Positions 16,191-25,976 are shown, numbered from the stretch's first letter. The stretch is 64,000 nt of DNA from CABMKH01 sp040797625 (GCA_052067355.1 JBQHQH010000006.1:1-64000); one strand, 5' to 3'. Notes: generated by a model not told the origin, from the letters alone. Translations and numbers: made by a program.

Positions 16191-17639
16191 CTATATTTCC
16201 CTTCTCCAATCTTTAGGTGCTATTAGTGCAATCATAGTGAATAATTCTAATCTACCTAATAACATGAGAAAAGAAAACAATAACTTAGTTATCTGATGGT
16301 ATCCTCCAAAATTCCTAGTAGGCCCTACAAATCCCAAGCCTGGTCCTATATTACTTAAAGTAGCAGCAACAGAGCTAGATGCACTTTCTAAATCTACTCC
16401 CTCTAAAGTCACCAGTAGAGTTCCTACTACAAATATTACTAAGTATAATGCGATAAAACTATATATACCTGCTACTGTCTCATTGGACATAATTTTGCCA
16501 TTTGTCTTAATAGGTAATATTGCTCTAGGGTGAAATATCTTTATGATTTCCCTCTTTATTAACTTAAACATCACCAATATCCTTATTACCTTCATTCCTC
16601 CAGCTGTTGAACCTGCGCTTCCTCCTATGAGCATAAGTAAAAATAAGATTCCCTTGCTAAAACTAGGCCACAGGTCAAAGTCTACTGTAGAATATCCTGT
16701 AGTAGTGATTATAGAACCTACTTGAAAGAAAGAGTCTCTAAGGGCAAGTCCTATGCTATTATAGCTTGTCATAAATAAATTGATGCCTATACAGATTGTA
16801 GAGATCAAGACTATTCCAAAATATAGTCTAAGCTCTTCATCATGAAATACATCTCTTATTTTCCCTTCATATATAGAATAATATAGGGAAAAGTTTACCC
16901 CAGAAAACACCATGAAGAATCCTATTATTAGATGTATATAGGTGCTGTCATAAAACCCTACACTATTATTCTTAGTAGCAAATCCTCCAGTCCCTACAGT
17001 GCCAAAGGTATACACTAGAGAATCAAATAAATTCATTCCCCCTACTCTAAGGAGAATTACCTGTAAAATGGTTATTGTAAAATAAGTAGTATATAATATC
17101 TTTGCTGTATCTTTTATCTTTGGTGCTATTTTTCCTGCTATTGGTCCGGGACTTTCCGCTTTAAATATTTGAAATCCACCTATACCTAATGCAGGCAACA
17201 GTGCAATTGTAAAAACTAATATTCCCATACCTCCAACCCAGTGAGTAAAGGAACGCCAAAATAAAATACCCATAGGAAGTTCCTCTACATTAGATAGGAC
17301 TGTGGCTCCCGTAGTTGTAAATCCTGAGACTATTTCAAAAAATGCATCTATATATGTTGGGGCACTCTTTGATATATATAGTGGAACAGCTCCTAGTAGA
17401 GAAGCTGTCAACCAGCCAAAAGAGACTATAGCTGCTCCATCTCTAGCACTTATTTGATTTTTATAGTTTTTCTTCTTAGATAAAATAAAACCTATAAGTC
17501 CAGTTACGATTATGGAAATAACAAAAGCCATAACATCAGTACCTTCTGTATAGAGAGATATCAGTAATGAAGGAATCATCAACAGTGATTCAATTATCAA
17601 TAGAATGCCTAGTACCCTTAGCACGATTCCATAATTCAC
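16191..17639 (-). CDS. trkH: Trk/Ktr K+ channel subunit TrkH
   Basis: A 482-residue integral membrane K+ translocator with several pore repeats, seen as ISGFTTTGATVLS, GTVGTGGFATKNN, SIITTTGYSTVDFDLWP and SSVAATLSNIGPGLG. It forms the pore gated by the cytoplasmic TrkA ring. The start is GTG at 17639 with AAAGGAGG 8 nt upstream, inside the end of trkA (50-nt overlap), so subunits are translated together. Confidence 0.95.
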   Translation of the reverse strand: MNYGIVLRVLGILLIIESLLMIPSLLISLYTEGTDVMAFVISIIVTGLIGFILSKKKNYKNQISARDGAAIVSFGWLTASLLGAVPLYISKSAPTYIDAFFEIVSGFTTTGATVLSNVEELPMGILFWRSFTHWVGGMGILVFTIALLPALGIGGFQIFKAESPGPIAGKIAPKIKDTAKILYTTYFTITILQVILLRVGGMNLFDSLVYTFGTVGTGGFATKNNSVGFYDSTYIHLIIGFFMVFSGVNFSLYYSIYEGKIRDVFHDEELRLYFGIVLISTICIGINLFMTSYNSIGLALRDSFFQVGSIITTTGYSTVDFDLWPSFSKGILFLLMLIGGSAGSTAGGMKVIRILVMFKLIKREIIKIFHPRAILPIKTNGKIMSNETVAGIYSFIALYLVIFVVGTLLVTLEGVDLESASSSVAATLSNIGPGLGFVGPTRNFGGYHQITKLLFSFLMLLGRLELFTMIALIAPKDWRREI

Positions 17640-18996
17640 TTAATATGCCTCCTTTATGTGGTGTAAAAAACATCTTCAATGTAGGTAGATCTTCTGTTAA
17701 ACAGAATACTACTATCCTATCATCCCCTTTTATTTCAGTACTTCCCTTAGGTATTATTACAGATCCATCTCGAACTATGGCTCCAATGATAACTCCCTTT
17801 GGTAGATTTAATTTCATTAAAGGTATATTTATAAAAGGTGAATCTTTCCCAACTATTATCTCTGTTACTTCTCCATCTCCACCTAATAGTAGTGATACCG
17901 ATACTACTTTACCTCCTCTAATGAATTTCAATATATTACTTGCAGTTATATAGATTGGATTTAGTGCTGCATCTATTTCCAATCTATCTATTACCTTTAT
18001 ATAATTCTGTCGGCTTATCTTGGCAATGGATTTACTTACGCCTAATTGTTTTGCCATTAGAGCCATTAGGAGATTTTGCTCATCAAACCCTGTAGCTCCT
18101 ATAAATGCATCCATTGTACCTAGAGACTCTTCTTCCAATAGATTTATATCTGTAGCGTCTCCATGTATGATCAAAGCATTGTCTAATACATCTGATAGTT
18201 CCTGTGCCCTCTTTTTATCTCGCTCTATTATCTTTACAGATATCTTAGATCTACCTAATAACTTGGCCAGATAATATCCTATATTACTTCCACCCATAAT
18301 CATTACATTTTGGATTCCCTTGTGAACCATTCCAAATCCTAATTTAGAATTTAAATCCTTTATATCCTCGCTTTTACCCATGATATGGATAGTATCATTA
18401 TCCAGTAACTTAGTCTTCCCATAGGGAATTATCAATTCTCCATCTCTAGATATGGCAGTAATCAATAATGCATCGAATCCATATAATTCCATGATCTCTT
18501 TGCCTACAAATTCTTCATGATGTCCTATATTGAAATCTACCATCTGAACCTTTCCACTGGCAAAGTCCCCAGAATAGAATACATAGCTCTTTAATAGATA
18601 TTTCTCAATGGCTTGGGCTGTTGCCAAGTCTGGATTTATAATATGATCTATGCCCATCTCCACTTTGATAAAATCCAATTGTTCCATATACTCTGGGTTT
18701 CTTATCCGAGCTATGGTCTGTTTACAGCCTAATTTTTTAGATAATGAGCATATCACTGTATTGGTCTCATCATTATTTGTAGATGCTACTAATAGATCAT
18801 AGGTCTCTATATTTATCTCCTTGAGAACTCTAATATCTATTCCATTGGCTACTATAGTGAGCACGTCCATATGCTCATTTATCCTCTCTAGAACCTTGGA
18901 ATTGGTATCCATTAATGTTACATCTATATCTTCTAATACCATGTGCTCTGCTAGTTTATATCCTAGCTTTCCCGCACCGACAATTAATACTTTCAT
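17590..18996 (-). CDS. trkA: Trk K+ uptake regulator TrkA
   Basis: A 468-residue peripheral protein made of two RCK repeats. Each has a Rossmann NAD(H)/nucleotide site (MKVLIVGAGKLGYKLAEHM at the N-terminus and NVMIMGGSNIGYYLAKLL near residue 230) and a C-terminal TrkA-C domain. The double-RCK length is typical of TrkA rather than KtrA. It forms the gating ring for TrkH, encoded directly downstream. Confidence 0.96.
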   Translation of the reverse strand: MKVLIVGAGKLGYKLAEHMVLEDIDVTLMDTNSKVLERINEHMDVLTIVANGIDIRVLKEINIETYDLLVASTNNDETNTVICSLSKKLGCKQTIARIRNPEYMEQLDFIKVEMGIDHIINPDLATAQAIEKYLLKSYVFYSGDFASGKVQMVDFNIGHHEEFVGKEIMELYGFDALLITAISRDGELIIPYGKTKLLDNDTIHIMGKSEDIKDLNSKLGFGMVHKGIQNVMIMGGSNIGYYLAKLLGRSKISVKIIERDKKRAQELSDVLDNALIIHGDATDINLLEEESLGTMDAFIGATGFDEQNLLMALMAKQLGVSKSIAKISRQNYIKVIDRLEIDAALNPIYITASNILKFIRGGKVVSVSLLLGGDGEVTEIIVGKDSPFINIPLMKLNLPKGVIIGAIVRDGSVIIPKGSTEIKGDDRIVVFCLTEDLPTLKMFFTPHKGGILSELWNRAKGTRHSIDN

Positions 18997-19270
18997 TCCT
19001 ATAATTCACCTCATACTTACTATACCAAATTTGGTTAAAAATTTATATAGAAAAAATTTCTCTTTATAATAATCCTATACATCTACCATCTATTATGATA
19101 TTCGTACAGGCTTATGAAGCTTTCTATAGAAATCGGCAAATTATGGGTTTTATATCTCAAATATGAAAAAGAAATATATAATCCATGAATTTGGAAGATA
19201 ATACGTATAAAGTTCTCTTGATTAACTCTTTCAGTAGGTGTAAAATAAAACAGTCTGAACCCCCTGTATA

Positions 19271-19315
19271 ATTCACAATTAAAAGAGGAGATTTCTCGAC
19301 GTTGCTCGAAATGAC
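19271..19315 (+). repeat. Composite dispersed repeat
   Basis: Heptamer ATTCACA then ATTAAAA, followed by AGAGGAGATTTCTCGACG...GAAATGAC. Same order as at 511-555. Confidence 0.7.
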
Positions 19316-19376
19316 TACGATTACTCCTCTTAGGCTTGGGGCACAAGCTAGATGACATCATAAATTACCTCTTTAT

Positions 19377-19450
19377 GTCATCCTGAGCGTAGTCGAAGGA
19401 TCTACTCTTTTAGTCTTTAACTTCTGAGATTTCTCGACGTTGCTCACCCC
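19377..19450. repeat. Dispersed element, inverse copy plus partial forward copy
   Basis: An inverse full copy (19377-19411, GTCATCCTGAGCGTAGTCGA...CTCTTTT) is followed by a truncated forward copy (19425-19450). Confidence 0.65.
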
Positions 19451-19490
19451 TATTAAGCTGGGGATACAGGCGAGATGACACTATTTGTCA

Positions 19491-19518
19491 ATTTGCAATG
19501 CACGATTTATAATTATTA
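19491..19518 (+). repeat. Four-unit heptamer run
   Basis: ATTTGCA, ATGCACG, ATTTATA, ATTATTA: a degenerate run of the 7-nt unit ending in the constant ATTATTA, without a following element. Confidence 0.5.
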
Positions 19519-19577
19519 GGGATAAAGTTAAATATAAAAATTGAATATAAGAAATTATTTTTAAGGAGATGTAAGAT

Positions 19578-20414
19578 ATGAGTGAAAGCTGTAACAATAA
19601 TTGCTCTAGTTGCAATGTTGAATGCAATGATAGGGAAAAAGTAGATTTTTCAGAAAAGCCCCATGAACTAAGCAATATTAAAAAGGTCATTGGTATAGTA
19701 AGTGGTAAAGGTGGAGTTGGTAAATCTTTGGTTACCTCTATGCTTGCTGCTACTATGAATAAGAGGGGACATCATAGTGCTATTCTAGATGCTGATATAA
19801 CAGGTCCTTCTATTCCCAAGGCATTTGGAATAACTGAAAAAGCAATGGGAAATCAATATGGTCTATTGCCAGCCAAAAGTAAAGATGGAATAGATATCAT
19901 GTCTATCAATCTAATATTAGAAAATGACACTGATCCTGTTGTTTGGAGAGGTCCTATCATTGCTGGAACTGTTAAACAATTTTGGACAGAGGTCATCTGG
20001 AGTGATGTAGACTATATGTTTATAGATATGCCACCAGGAACTGGAGATGTACCTCTTACTGTATTTCAATCTATTCCAGTAGATGGAATTATCATAGTGA
20101 CTTCTCCACAGGAACTAGTTTCAATGATAGTTGCAAAAGCTGTGAAGATGGCTGAAATGATGAATATCCCAATCATAGGTCTAGTTGAAAATATGTCCTA
20201 TTTCAAATGTCCAAGTTGCCATGAAGAGCATAGGATATTTGGAGATAGCCATATTGATTCCATAGCTAAAGAGCATAATTTAAAGATATTAGCTAAATTG
20301 CCAATTGATCCAAAGATTGCTGAAGCTTGTGATACAGGAAAGATTGAATCCATAGATAGTCATTATTTTGATGATATAGGAGAAATCCTAGAAAATATGA
20401 ATGAAGTAGAATAG
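19578..20414 (+). CDS. Mrp/NBP35-type P-loop ATPase (Fe-S carrier)
   Basis: A 278-residue cytoplasmic ATPase of the MinD/Mrp group, likely carrying Fe-S clusters to apo-proteins. Residues 5-17 hold four Cys (CNNNCSSCNVEC), an N-terminal cluster as in NBP35 types. The deviant Walker A is SGKGGVGKSLVTSML (about 43-57), with DADITGPSIP and FIDMPPGTGD, and the C-terminal metal-binding CPSC motif in MSYFKCPSCHEEH. It is monocistronic, with AAGGAGAT ribosome site and its own terminator. Confidence 0.93.
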   Translation: MSESCNNNCSSCNVECNDREKVDFSEKPHELSNIKKVIGIVSGKGGVGKSLVTSMLAATMNKRGHHSAILDADITGPSIPKAFGITEKAMGNQYGLLPAKSKDGIDIMSINLILENDTDPVVWRGPIIAGTVKQFWTEVIWSDVDYMFIDMPPGTGDVPLTVFQSIPVDGIIIVTSPQELVSMIVAKAVKMAEMMNIPIIGLVENMSYFKCPSCHEEHRIFGDSHIDSIAKEHNLKILAKLPIDPKIAEACDTGKIESIDSHYFDDIGEILENMNEVE

Positions 20415-20415
20415 A

Positions 20416-20463
20416 AATATAATAGAGATGCCAGACAAATTAATCTGGTATCTCTATTATATT
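20416..20463 (+). terminator. Intrinsic terminator after mrp
   Basis: A 20-bp stem (20416-20435 with 20444-20463, 8-nt loop) right after the mrp stop. The flanking bases are AT-rich but there is no long T run. It may act for both mrp and the convergent ATP-grasp gene. Confidence 0.75.
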
Positions 20464-20500
20464 GTAGGTTTAGTAGATCCCTCGACTATCCTAGAGTCTT

Positions 20501-21823
20501 CTATTTTGTAACTAAAATACTAGGCAATGTATAGTAATCTGTCAATCCAGATATTATGCTGTTTTGCCCTATCCTAGTATATACTCCTGCAATTCTTTCA
20601 TTATACATATATAGTCCTGTTAAGGTCTTAAACTCATGTGCTGTAAATCTACCATCTTCAAATATTATAAATTTCCTTGAAAAAGGTACAAAGTATTCCT
20701 GATATAAGTAGTCTTGGTTCCAAGATTCTCTCAATTTCTCTTCCCATTGTTCTTGAGTAAAATCTCTACCTGCATATACTCCTTGAGAAGCATTTAAGTC
20801 CATAGGTTTCATAATATATCTATCCTTATCATTTAAAACCATGTTAAATGCCTCTTGATCTCCACCAAATATGCCAGTATATGGAATATGGTTCTTTACA
20901 AATTCTCGTTCTTCCTTAGATAGATACTGTAGAGTATCTTCATCATGTAAGATCTTGAAAAATATCTTATTGTGAATTATTTGAGATCTTATGGAACCTA
21001 TACAACAAAATGCCCTAGCCTTATAGGCTTCTATAAAGTCTGGTATCTCATGAGCCTTATCTATTAACTCAAATGTGACTATTCTCCTATATACTAAGTC
21101 TATCCTATAGTCTTTATGATATAGGTTCCCATTTCTATACTCTAAATCTCTAGGATCTGCTATTATGCAATTGTATCCTTTTTTTATATATGCATTTTTA
21201 AATTCTTCAAACTCTGGTGTAGTACCACTTTCTGTAAAATCAACTATGGCCACATTAGGCTTTTTATTGTCCTTACTATAGGTTTTGAATATCTCAATAC
21301 TCTCCTCTACCCATGTATCAAATAACTCAAAATAATCTAAGTCATAGTTCTCCTCAAAATCCTTTAGAGCTTTAGACTCCAAAAGGATCTTGGCAATAGT
21401 ATTGTCCTCATTCATAGCAGAAGACCCATCTGTATTTAGTTCACAGAATTTAAAGTTGTTACCATCCTTATAGAAGATATCAAATCTTCCTATTGGGACA
21501 TTTATATCATATCCATTATCTATCTCTATTAAATCCTCTATCAACTTTGGAAATCCAAATTTCTTCCTAAACTCCTTATCCTCTATATATCTATAGGTCA
21601 TCTTGTTGGCAATAGATATCATCATATTCCCAATCCTATGAAAGTCATCCATATTCTCCTGCGTTAAAAAATAGGGATGATATATGGTAGGTATTGGCTC
21701 GCCCTTGTATCTTGCCTTAGAATTATTTACTCTATCTAGGGTAGTATGATAGTCTTCTATATATCTCTCTTGATTATCTAATACTAAGTCCATATATTCC
21801 CTATTAACAATATCTCCATTCAT
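20501..21823 (-). CDS. ATP-grasp-type ligase paired with gshA
   Basis: A 440-residue cytoplasmic protein. Seen are a substrate-side block (GRFDIFYKDGNNFKFCELNTDGSSAMNED, about 112-140), a nucleotide region (DRYIMKPMDLNASQGVYAGRDF, about 335-356) and YLYQEYFVPFSRKFIIFEDG. This resembles glutathionylspermidine-synthase-like or circularly permuted ATP-grasp ligases, not classical GshB. It starts in the stop of gshA (TAATG). The natural reading is that it joins gamma-glutamylcysteine to a second amino acid or amine, making glutathione or another thiol. The acceptor is unknown; the fold call is from motif memory only. Confidence 0.72.
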   Translation of the reverse strand: MNGDIVNREYMDLVLDNQERYIEDYHTTLDRVNNSKARYKGEPIPTIYHPYFLTQENMDDFHRIGNMMISIANKMTYRYIEDKEFRKKFGFPKLIEDLIEIDNGYDINVPIGRFDIFYKDGNNFKFCELNTDGSSAMNEDNTIAKILLESKALKDFEENYDLDYFELFDTWVEESIEIFKTYSKDNKKPNVAIVDFTESGTTPEFEEFKNAYIKKGYNCIIADPRDLEYRNGNLYHKDYRIDLVYRRIVTFELIDKAHEIPDFIEAYKARAFCCIGSIRSQIIHNKIFFKILHDEDTLQYLSKEEREFVKNHIPYTGIFGGDQEAFNMVLNDKDRYIMKPMDLNASQGVYAGRDFTQEQWEEKLRESWNQDYLYQEYFVPFSRKFIIFEDGRFTAHEFKTLTGLYMYNERIAGVYTRIGQNSIISGLTDYYTLPSILVTK

Positions 21824-23151
21824 TACTCTCTCACCTCTACTAAATCATTTAGCAAGCACCAATCTAGGGCTTCCCTTTTACCAATCTTAGCTCTTCCTCT
21901 TGTAATCTCATATGGATTTTTCCCATCTAATAACATATCTTCCAATGGATTTAAATATCTGTTTTCCTCAACTGATAGTCCCTTTTTAGCAAGTTCCAAT
22001 AGATATTTCCCAATTTCCAATAGAGTCCTATCACCTAACTTAGCTTTCAATCCATCTTTCATCATATCCTCTTTAGCCCTATCTACATCTTCAATATTAA
22101 TATCGGCAATATATCTATATAATTCTTCTAAATTCTCTTCATCATATAGTAAGCCTTTTAATAATGCTATGGCTCCAAAGTTCAACGGATAAGGTACGGC
22201 ATCCATCATTCTTATCTCAACATATTTCTTTGTCCTTACATCTGGAAAGAACATAGTCAATATATGTTCTAGTTCATCTATCTTATAGTCTTCAGGATTT
22301 AGTATTTCTCTTACCTTCTTGTGCTCTGTGTAGATTTCTTCTCCACCTCTATTGATGAATATAGGCGGCCTGTTCAATATATATTCTGCATATCTTCTAT
22401 ATCCAAAATCTTTTTCTAAGGCACCCTCTGCTGTACCAGATCTATCTGTATCACAATTTTCCCATATAAAGGATCTCATATTATGCTTTTCAGTAGGTTC
22501 TCCTTCAAAGTAGTATACATTTTCAAACATAGAATATAGTACTGGTGAAAGTGCATTGGTTATCTTGAACTTCTTGATATAATCTTCTTCCGATTTAAAG
22601 TCTAAAGATACCTGTAGTGCTGCCGTACCCTTCATCATATTGTGAGCATGAGTTCCTCTAGTCTTAAAATAGTTAAACATATAGTCATATCTCTGTTTTG
22701 GCAAAAGTCTTATCTCATCTATCTTGGTAACTGGGTGGTATCCAGTTGCCATTAACCCTTGATTCTTTTTGTCTAAAATGGGAATCAAATCCTCTAAAAA
22801 TTCAAAGTACTCTCTTTCTAATTTTAATATATCCTTAGATGCATTTATGCTCAATTCCAACTGACTTCCCGGCTCCAAAGTTACAATCTTATTTCCCTTG
22901 ACTAATCCTAAAATATATTCACCTTCATACATACCTTCGTATCCAATCTTTTCAAGTTCCTGTAATGTCTCTGCTACTCCGTCTTTTCCGTAATAAGATA
23001 CAGTCCTCATGCTATCTCTATCTATTACAAAATGTTCAAATTCTACTCCTATTTTGAAATTGCCATCTGTCTTTTCATTTTCTTTAAAATACTTGACTAT
23101 CTCTTCTACCTGTCTTTCATAGTCCATATAATCAATCATTCCTTTCATTTG
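21823..23151 (-). CDS. gshA: Glutamate-cysteine ligase, GCS2 family
   Basis: Forms gamma-glutamylcysteine from Glu, Cys and ATP. About 442 residues with the blocks KIGVEFEHFVIDRD (Glu/Mg site), LEPGSQLELS, MMKGTAALQVSLDF, MRSFIWENCDTDRSG and KKYVEIRMMDAVPYP, as in the plant/cyanobacterial-type ligase. The ATG at 23151 follows GAGGAG closely; a TTG at 23178 has no ribosome site and further ATGs follow at 23142 and 23130, so the exact start is open. It forms a two-gene operon with the ATP-grasp enzyme. Glutathione-type synthesis is uncommon in strict anaerobes. Confidence 0.9.
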   Translation of the reverse strand, partial: QMKGMIDYMDYERQVEEIVKYFKENEKTDGNFKIGVEFEHFVIDRDSMRTVSYYGKDGVAETLQELEKIGYEGMYEGEYILGLVKGNKIVTLEPGSQLELSINASKDILKLEREYFEFLEDLIPILDKKNQGLMATGYHPVTKIDEIRLLPKQRYDYMFNYFKTRGTHAHNMMKGTAALQVSLDFKSEEDYIKKFKITNALSPVLYSMFENVYYFEGEPTEKHNMRSFIWENCDTDRSGTAEGALEKDFGYRRYAEYILNRPPIFINRGGEEIYTEHKKVREILNPEDYKIDELEHILTMFFPDVRTKKYVEIRMMDAVPYPLNFGAIALLKGLLYDEENLEELYRYIADINIEDVDRAKEDMMKDGLKAKLGDRTLLEIGKYLLELAKKGLSVEENRYLNPLEDMLLDGKNPYEITRGRAKIGKREALDWCLLNDLVEVRE

Positions 23152-23222
23152 CTCCTCAATATAAAGGTATATACCCAATTATTATATTAATAATTAAACA
23201 AATTTATTATAGATACTCTTAC

Positions 23223-23376
23223 ATCATCCTAAGTATAGTCGAAGAATCTACCCTTTTATGTCATCCTGAGCGCAGTCGAAGGATCTGCTCTTTTAATCCT
23301 TCAGATTAGGAGATTCCTCCACTTCGGTCGGAATGACGAGATAAAAACCCTTTTGTCATCCTGAGTATAGTCAGAT
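23223..23376. repeat. Cluster of four dispersed elements
   Basis: Inverse copies at 23223-23256 and 23260-23294 in tandem, a forward copy at 23308-23337 (TTCGGTCGGAATGAC) and a truncated inverse copy at 23353-23376. Together with the terminator they fill the 344-bp gap between the ABC permease end and gshA. Confidence 0.72.
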
Positions 23377-23379
23377 GAG

Positions 23380-23424
23380 AAAAGGCATTTCACAACTAAT
23401 TAATTAGTTATGAAACACCTTTTT
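23380..23424 (-). terminator. Intrinsic terminator after the ABC exporter operon
   Basis: A stem of about 22 bp with two mismatched or G-T pairs (23380-23401 with 23402-23424), flanked by A4 and T5 runs, about 70 nt past the permease stop. Confidence 0.75.
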
Positions 23425-23495
23425 ATATTTTTATTTTATGAGTTAATAAAAGTATCAGATCTTAAGGTAGAAGAGTGTTTTATACTTTATCTATA

Positions 23496-24746
23496 TCATT
23501 CACTCTTTAATATCTTAATAGCATCCTTTAACTTAACAGGATTTCCATACATCAATGTACCCATTCTATATATCTTAGAAGCTATAAAGCCAATTAAAGC
23601 CGTAGATAAAGCCAATATTCCTAAGGAAATTATCACTTCCAGATTTGAGACTGTTCCCATGGAAACTCTAACAAACATAGCCATAAAAGAACTCAATGGT
23701 ACAAATGATGCTATCTTCAATATTGTTCCTTCAGTATTTTGCATACCTATTATTGAAATCATGAATACTACAACAAACATTATAGTTACAGGTGTTGAAC
23801 TAACACTTATATCTTCTGTCCTTGATACTAAAGCACCTAAAGCTCCAAATATAAAGGAATAGAATAGATATCCCAGTATACCAAATATAGAAAATGTAAC
23901 CAATACATTTGCTGGAATCTTAAAGATGAAATCCAGTTTATTGTTCCAAGCTGCAGCATTTAAGCTATAGGTTATAAGTCCCGTAAATATAATAAGTCCA
24001 AATTGAATAACCCCTGCCAAAGCTCCACCTAGGACTTTGCCAAATATCAAATTTGTACTTTTAGTACTTGTAATCAATACTTCCATAGCTCTATTACTCT
24101 TTTCACTAGCCACAGAAGTAGCTATAAGCTGCCCATAGAGTATGATCATAAAGTAAAGTCCAAATACTAAAATATAGGTATAAAAATAATTACTAGCACT
24201 ATCTTTTCCCAATACCTTTGTCTCCACTTCTATATTAGGCTCTATTAAATCCTTTACTTCTCCATAATCTATACCTCTATCTTTTAATTCTTGAATTCTA
24301 TAATATGTCTTAAATGCCTCTTCAAAACCAAATCTATTGACATCAAACATCTCGTTATTTTTAATCACATATTCATATTTTGTAGGAGCCTTAATAATAT
24401 ATCCAGCACTAAATTCACCTGAGTTTACTCTTTGCTCTAATTCAGATATATCCTTCACTGGAACTAATTTCCCATTTGGAAAATTAGACTCTAGTTCTTC
24501 AATATCTTTGACTACCATATTTTCATCTATATATCCATATACTTTACTACTGTCTATGACTTCTTCTTGAACTATTTCCTCGTTATTGATCTGTTCTTGA
24601 GAAGAGCTGAAAAAAGTATTTTTAATCGTAGGAATTGACAATACAATAGTTAAGATCAGACATATTATTAGAGTTGATGATATAAATATCTTGTTCTTCA
24701 AAAAATTCATAAGTTCAAATTCTAATACTGTAAAAAAATCTCTCAT
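23496..24746 (-). CDS. ABC-2 type exporter permease (NatB-like)
   Basis: A 416-residue membrane protein: one N-terminal segment (IFISSTLIICLILTIVLSIP), a long extracellular loop (about 45-165), then five or six C-terminal segments. GQLIATSVASEKSNRAMEVLITST is the coupling-helix signature of the NatB/YhaP-type ABC-2 permeases. Such systems extrude Na+ or peptides/antibiotics; the substrate is not shown. Its ATG overlaps the stop of the ATPase gene by 1 nt. Confidence 0.9.
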   Translation of the reverse strand: MRDFFTVLEFELMNFLKNKIFISSTLIICLILTIVLSIPTIKNTFFSSSQEQINNEEIVQEEVIDSSKVYGYIDENMVVKDIEELESNFPNGKLVPVKDISELEQRVNSGEFSAGYIIKAPTKYEYVIKNNEMFDVNRFGFEEAFKTYYRIQELKDRGIDYGEVKDLIEPNIEVETKVLGKDSASNYFYTYILVFGLYFMIILYGQLIATSVASEKSNRAMEVLITSTKSTNLIFGKVLGGALAGVIQFGLIIFTGLITYSLNAAAWNNKLDFIFKIPANVLVTFSIFGILGYLFYSFIFGALGALVSRTEDISVSSTPVTIMFVVVFMISIIGMQNTEGTILKIASFVPLSSFMAMFVRVSMGTVSNLEVIISLGILALSTALIGFIASKIYRMGTLMYGNPVKLKDAIKILKSE

Positions 24747-25660
24747 TACCTATCACCTACCTTTTGAATAAATATATCTGCCAGACTAGGCTTATACATA
24801 GAAAAACTTTCAATATCTAAACCCATCTCAACTATTTCATTTAATAGTTGACTTTTAGTCCTTCCTTCTATTAATTCTATTATTATATAATCCCTCTTTA
24901 ACTTTACAATTTTAATGGTATCCCCCAATCTATCTATTAAAACCTTCTCTAATTCTTTAGTTGATAGACCAACTGCACTTAGAGTCAATCTATTCATACC
25001 ATATTCCTGTTTTATATCATCTAGATTTCCAGTCAATACTATATTTCCCTTATCTATTAAAGCTATCTCTTCACAAAATTCTTCTACGTAACTCATTTGA
25101 TGACTAGAAAAGATTAAGAGTTTTTCATTGTCTATTAATTCTAATATTATTTCCTTTAAGATCTGTGAATTTATTGGATCTAATCCACTAAATGGTTCAT
25201 CTAAAATCACAATATCTGGATTACATAGAAATGTCTCTGCTAACTGGACTTTCTGTTGGTTTCCCTTTGATAAAGTCTCCAATCTCTTATCCTTATACTC
25301 TTCTACTCCCAACCTCTCTAACCAATATAATGAGTTTTTTCTAGCTGTCTTTCTATCTAATCCTCTTAATTGACCTAGATATACTAATTGCTCTAGGACC
25401 TTTTTCTTAGGATATAGCCCACGTTCTTCTGGTAGATATCCTATTTGATATTTTCTAGGATTGAATTTTTCCCCATCTATCAATATCTCTCCACTGTTCA
25501 TCTCAAATAGATTCATAATAATTCTAATAGTAGTGGTCTTTCCAGCACCATTTCTCCCTAAAAGTCCTAGTGCTTTTCCACTTTCAACATTGAAGGATAT
25601 CCCATGGAGAACTTCAACACCTCTGAAACTCTTGTGTATATCTCTTATCTCTAATTTCAT
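24746..25660 (-). CDS. ABC exporter ATPase (NatA-like)
   Basis: A 304-residue nucleotide-binding subunit: Walker A GLLGRNGAGKTTTIRII (about 32-48), Q-loop region GYLPEERGLYPKKKV, signature TLSKGNQQKVQLA, Walker B DIVILDEPFSGLDP and H-loop SSHQM. The C-terminal 80 residues are an extension typical of this family. It powers the permease encoded directly downstream. GGAG ribosome site close to the ATG. Confidence 0.92.
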   Translation of the reverse strand: MKLEIRDIHKSFRGVEVLHGISFNVESGKALGLLGRNGAGKTTTIRIIMNLFEMNSGEILIDGEKFNPRKYQIGYLPEERGLYPKKKVLEQLVYLGQLRGLDRKTARKNSLYWLERLGVEEYKDKRLETLSKGNQQKVQLAETFLCNPDIVILDEPFSGLDPINSQILKEIILELIDNEKLLIFSSHQMSYVEEFCEEIALIDKGNIVLTGNLDDIKQEYGMNRLTLSAVGLSTKELEKVLIDRLGDTIKIVKLKRDYIIIELIEGRTKSQLLNEIVEMGLDIESFSMYKPSLADIFIQKVGDR

Positions 25661-25807
25661 AATACATCTCCTATTTTAAAATAATATTATTTTAACACAT
25701 CTTCACTCTAATTCCTAGGTTTTATCCTAATTAATAACTTTGCTAATGTTTGATATTTAATACAAAAAATGGTAAAATTTTCTTATATAAATACGCTTAT
25801 AATTTCA

Positions 25808-25828
25808 ATTCACAATATACAATTATTA
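25808..25828 (+). repeat. Three-unit heptamer run
   Basis: ATTCACA, ATATACA, ATTATTA in register; no 34-bp element follows. Confidence 0.55.
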
Positions 25829-25928
25829 GAAAGAGTATTAAAATATCAAATGAAGTATAAAACTCCATTTTGTATAAATTTGAAAAACTTCTACAGAAAT
25901 ATTCTAAAGTAATTTTTTAAAGTTCATA

Positions 25929-25976
25929 AATAGAGAGTTCGTATTATCTAGTATTTTAATATGTGAACTTTCTATT
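25929..25976. promoter_or_regulatory. Inverted repeat in the DUF1847 leader
   Basis: AATAGAGAGTTC (25929-25940) and GAACTTTCTATT (25965-25976) match at 11 of 12 positions across a 24-nt spacer, just before the GGAG site of the next gene. It could be an operator or leader hairpin. Confidence 0.45.

Larger units (their letters stand above)
18997..19577. other. 581-bp gap with repeats, no convincing gene
   Basis: Holds the trkA upstream region (a TATAGT -10-like box on the minus strand near 19020 and the palindrome CCAAATTTGG), then dispersed elements at 19271-19315, 19377-19411 and 19425-19450 and a heptamer run at 19491-19518. A minus-strand open frame at 19083-19361 is made largely of repeat sequence and has no ribosome site. 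The mrp ribosome site AAGGAGAT closes the gap. Confidence 0.6.

Noticed and set aside
19083..19361. Minus-strand open frame of 92 codons in the trkA-mrp gap
   Set aside because: It is composed largely of dispersed repeat sequence, has low-complexity translation and no ribosome site.
23410..23862. 150-codon plus-strand frame opposite the ABC permease end
   Set aside because: Starts inside the terminator hairpin and runs antisense to a well-supported permease.
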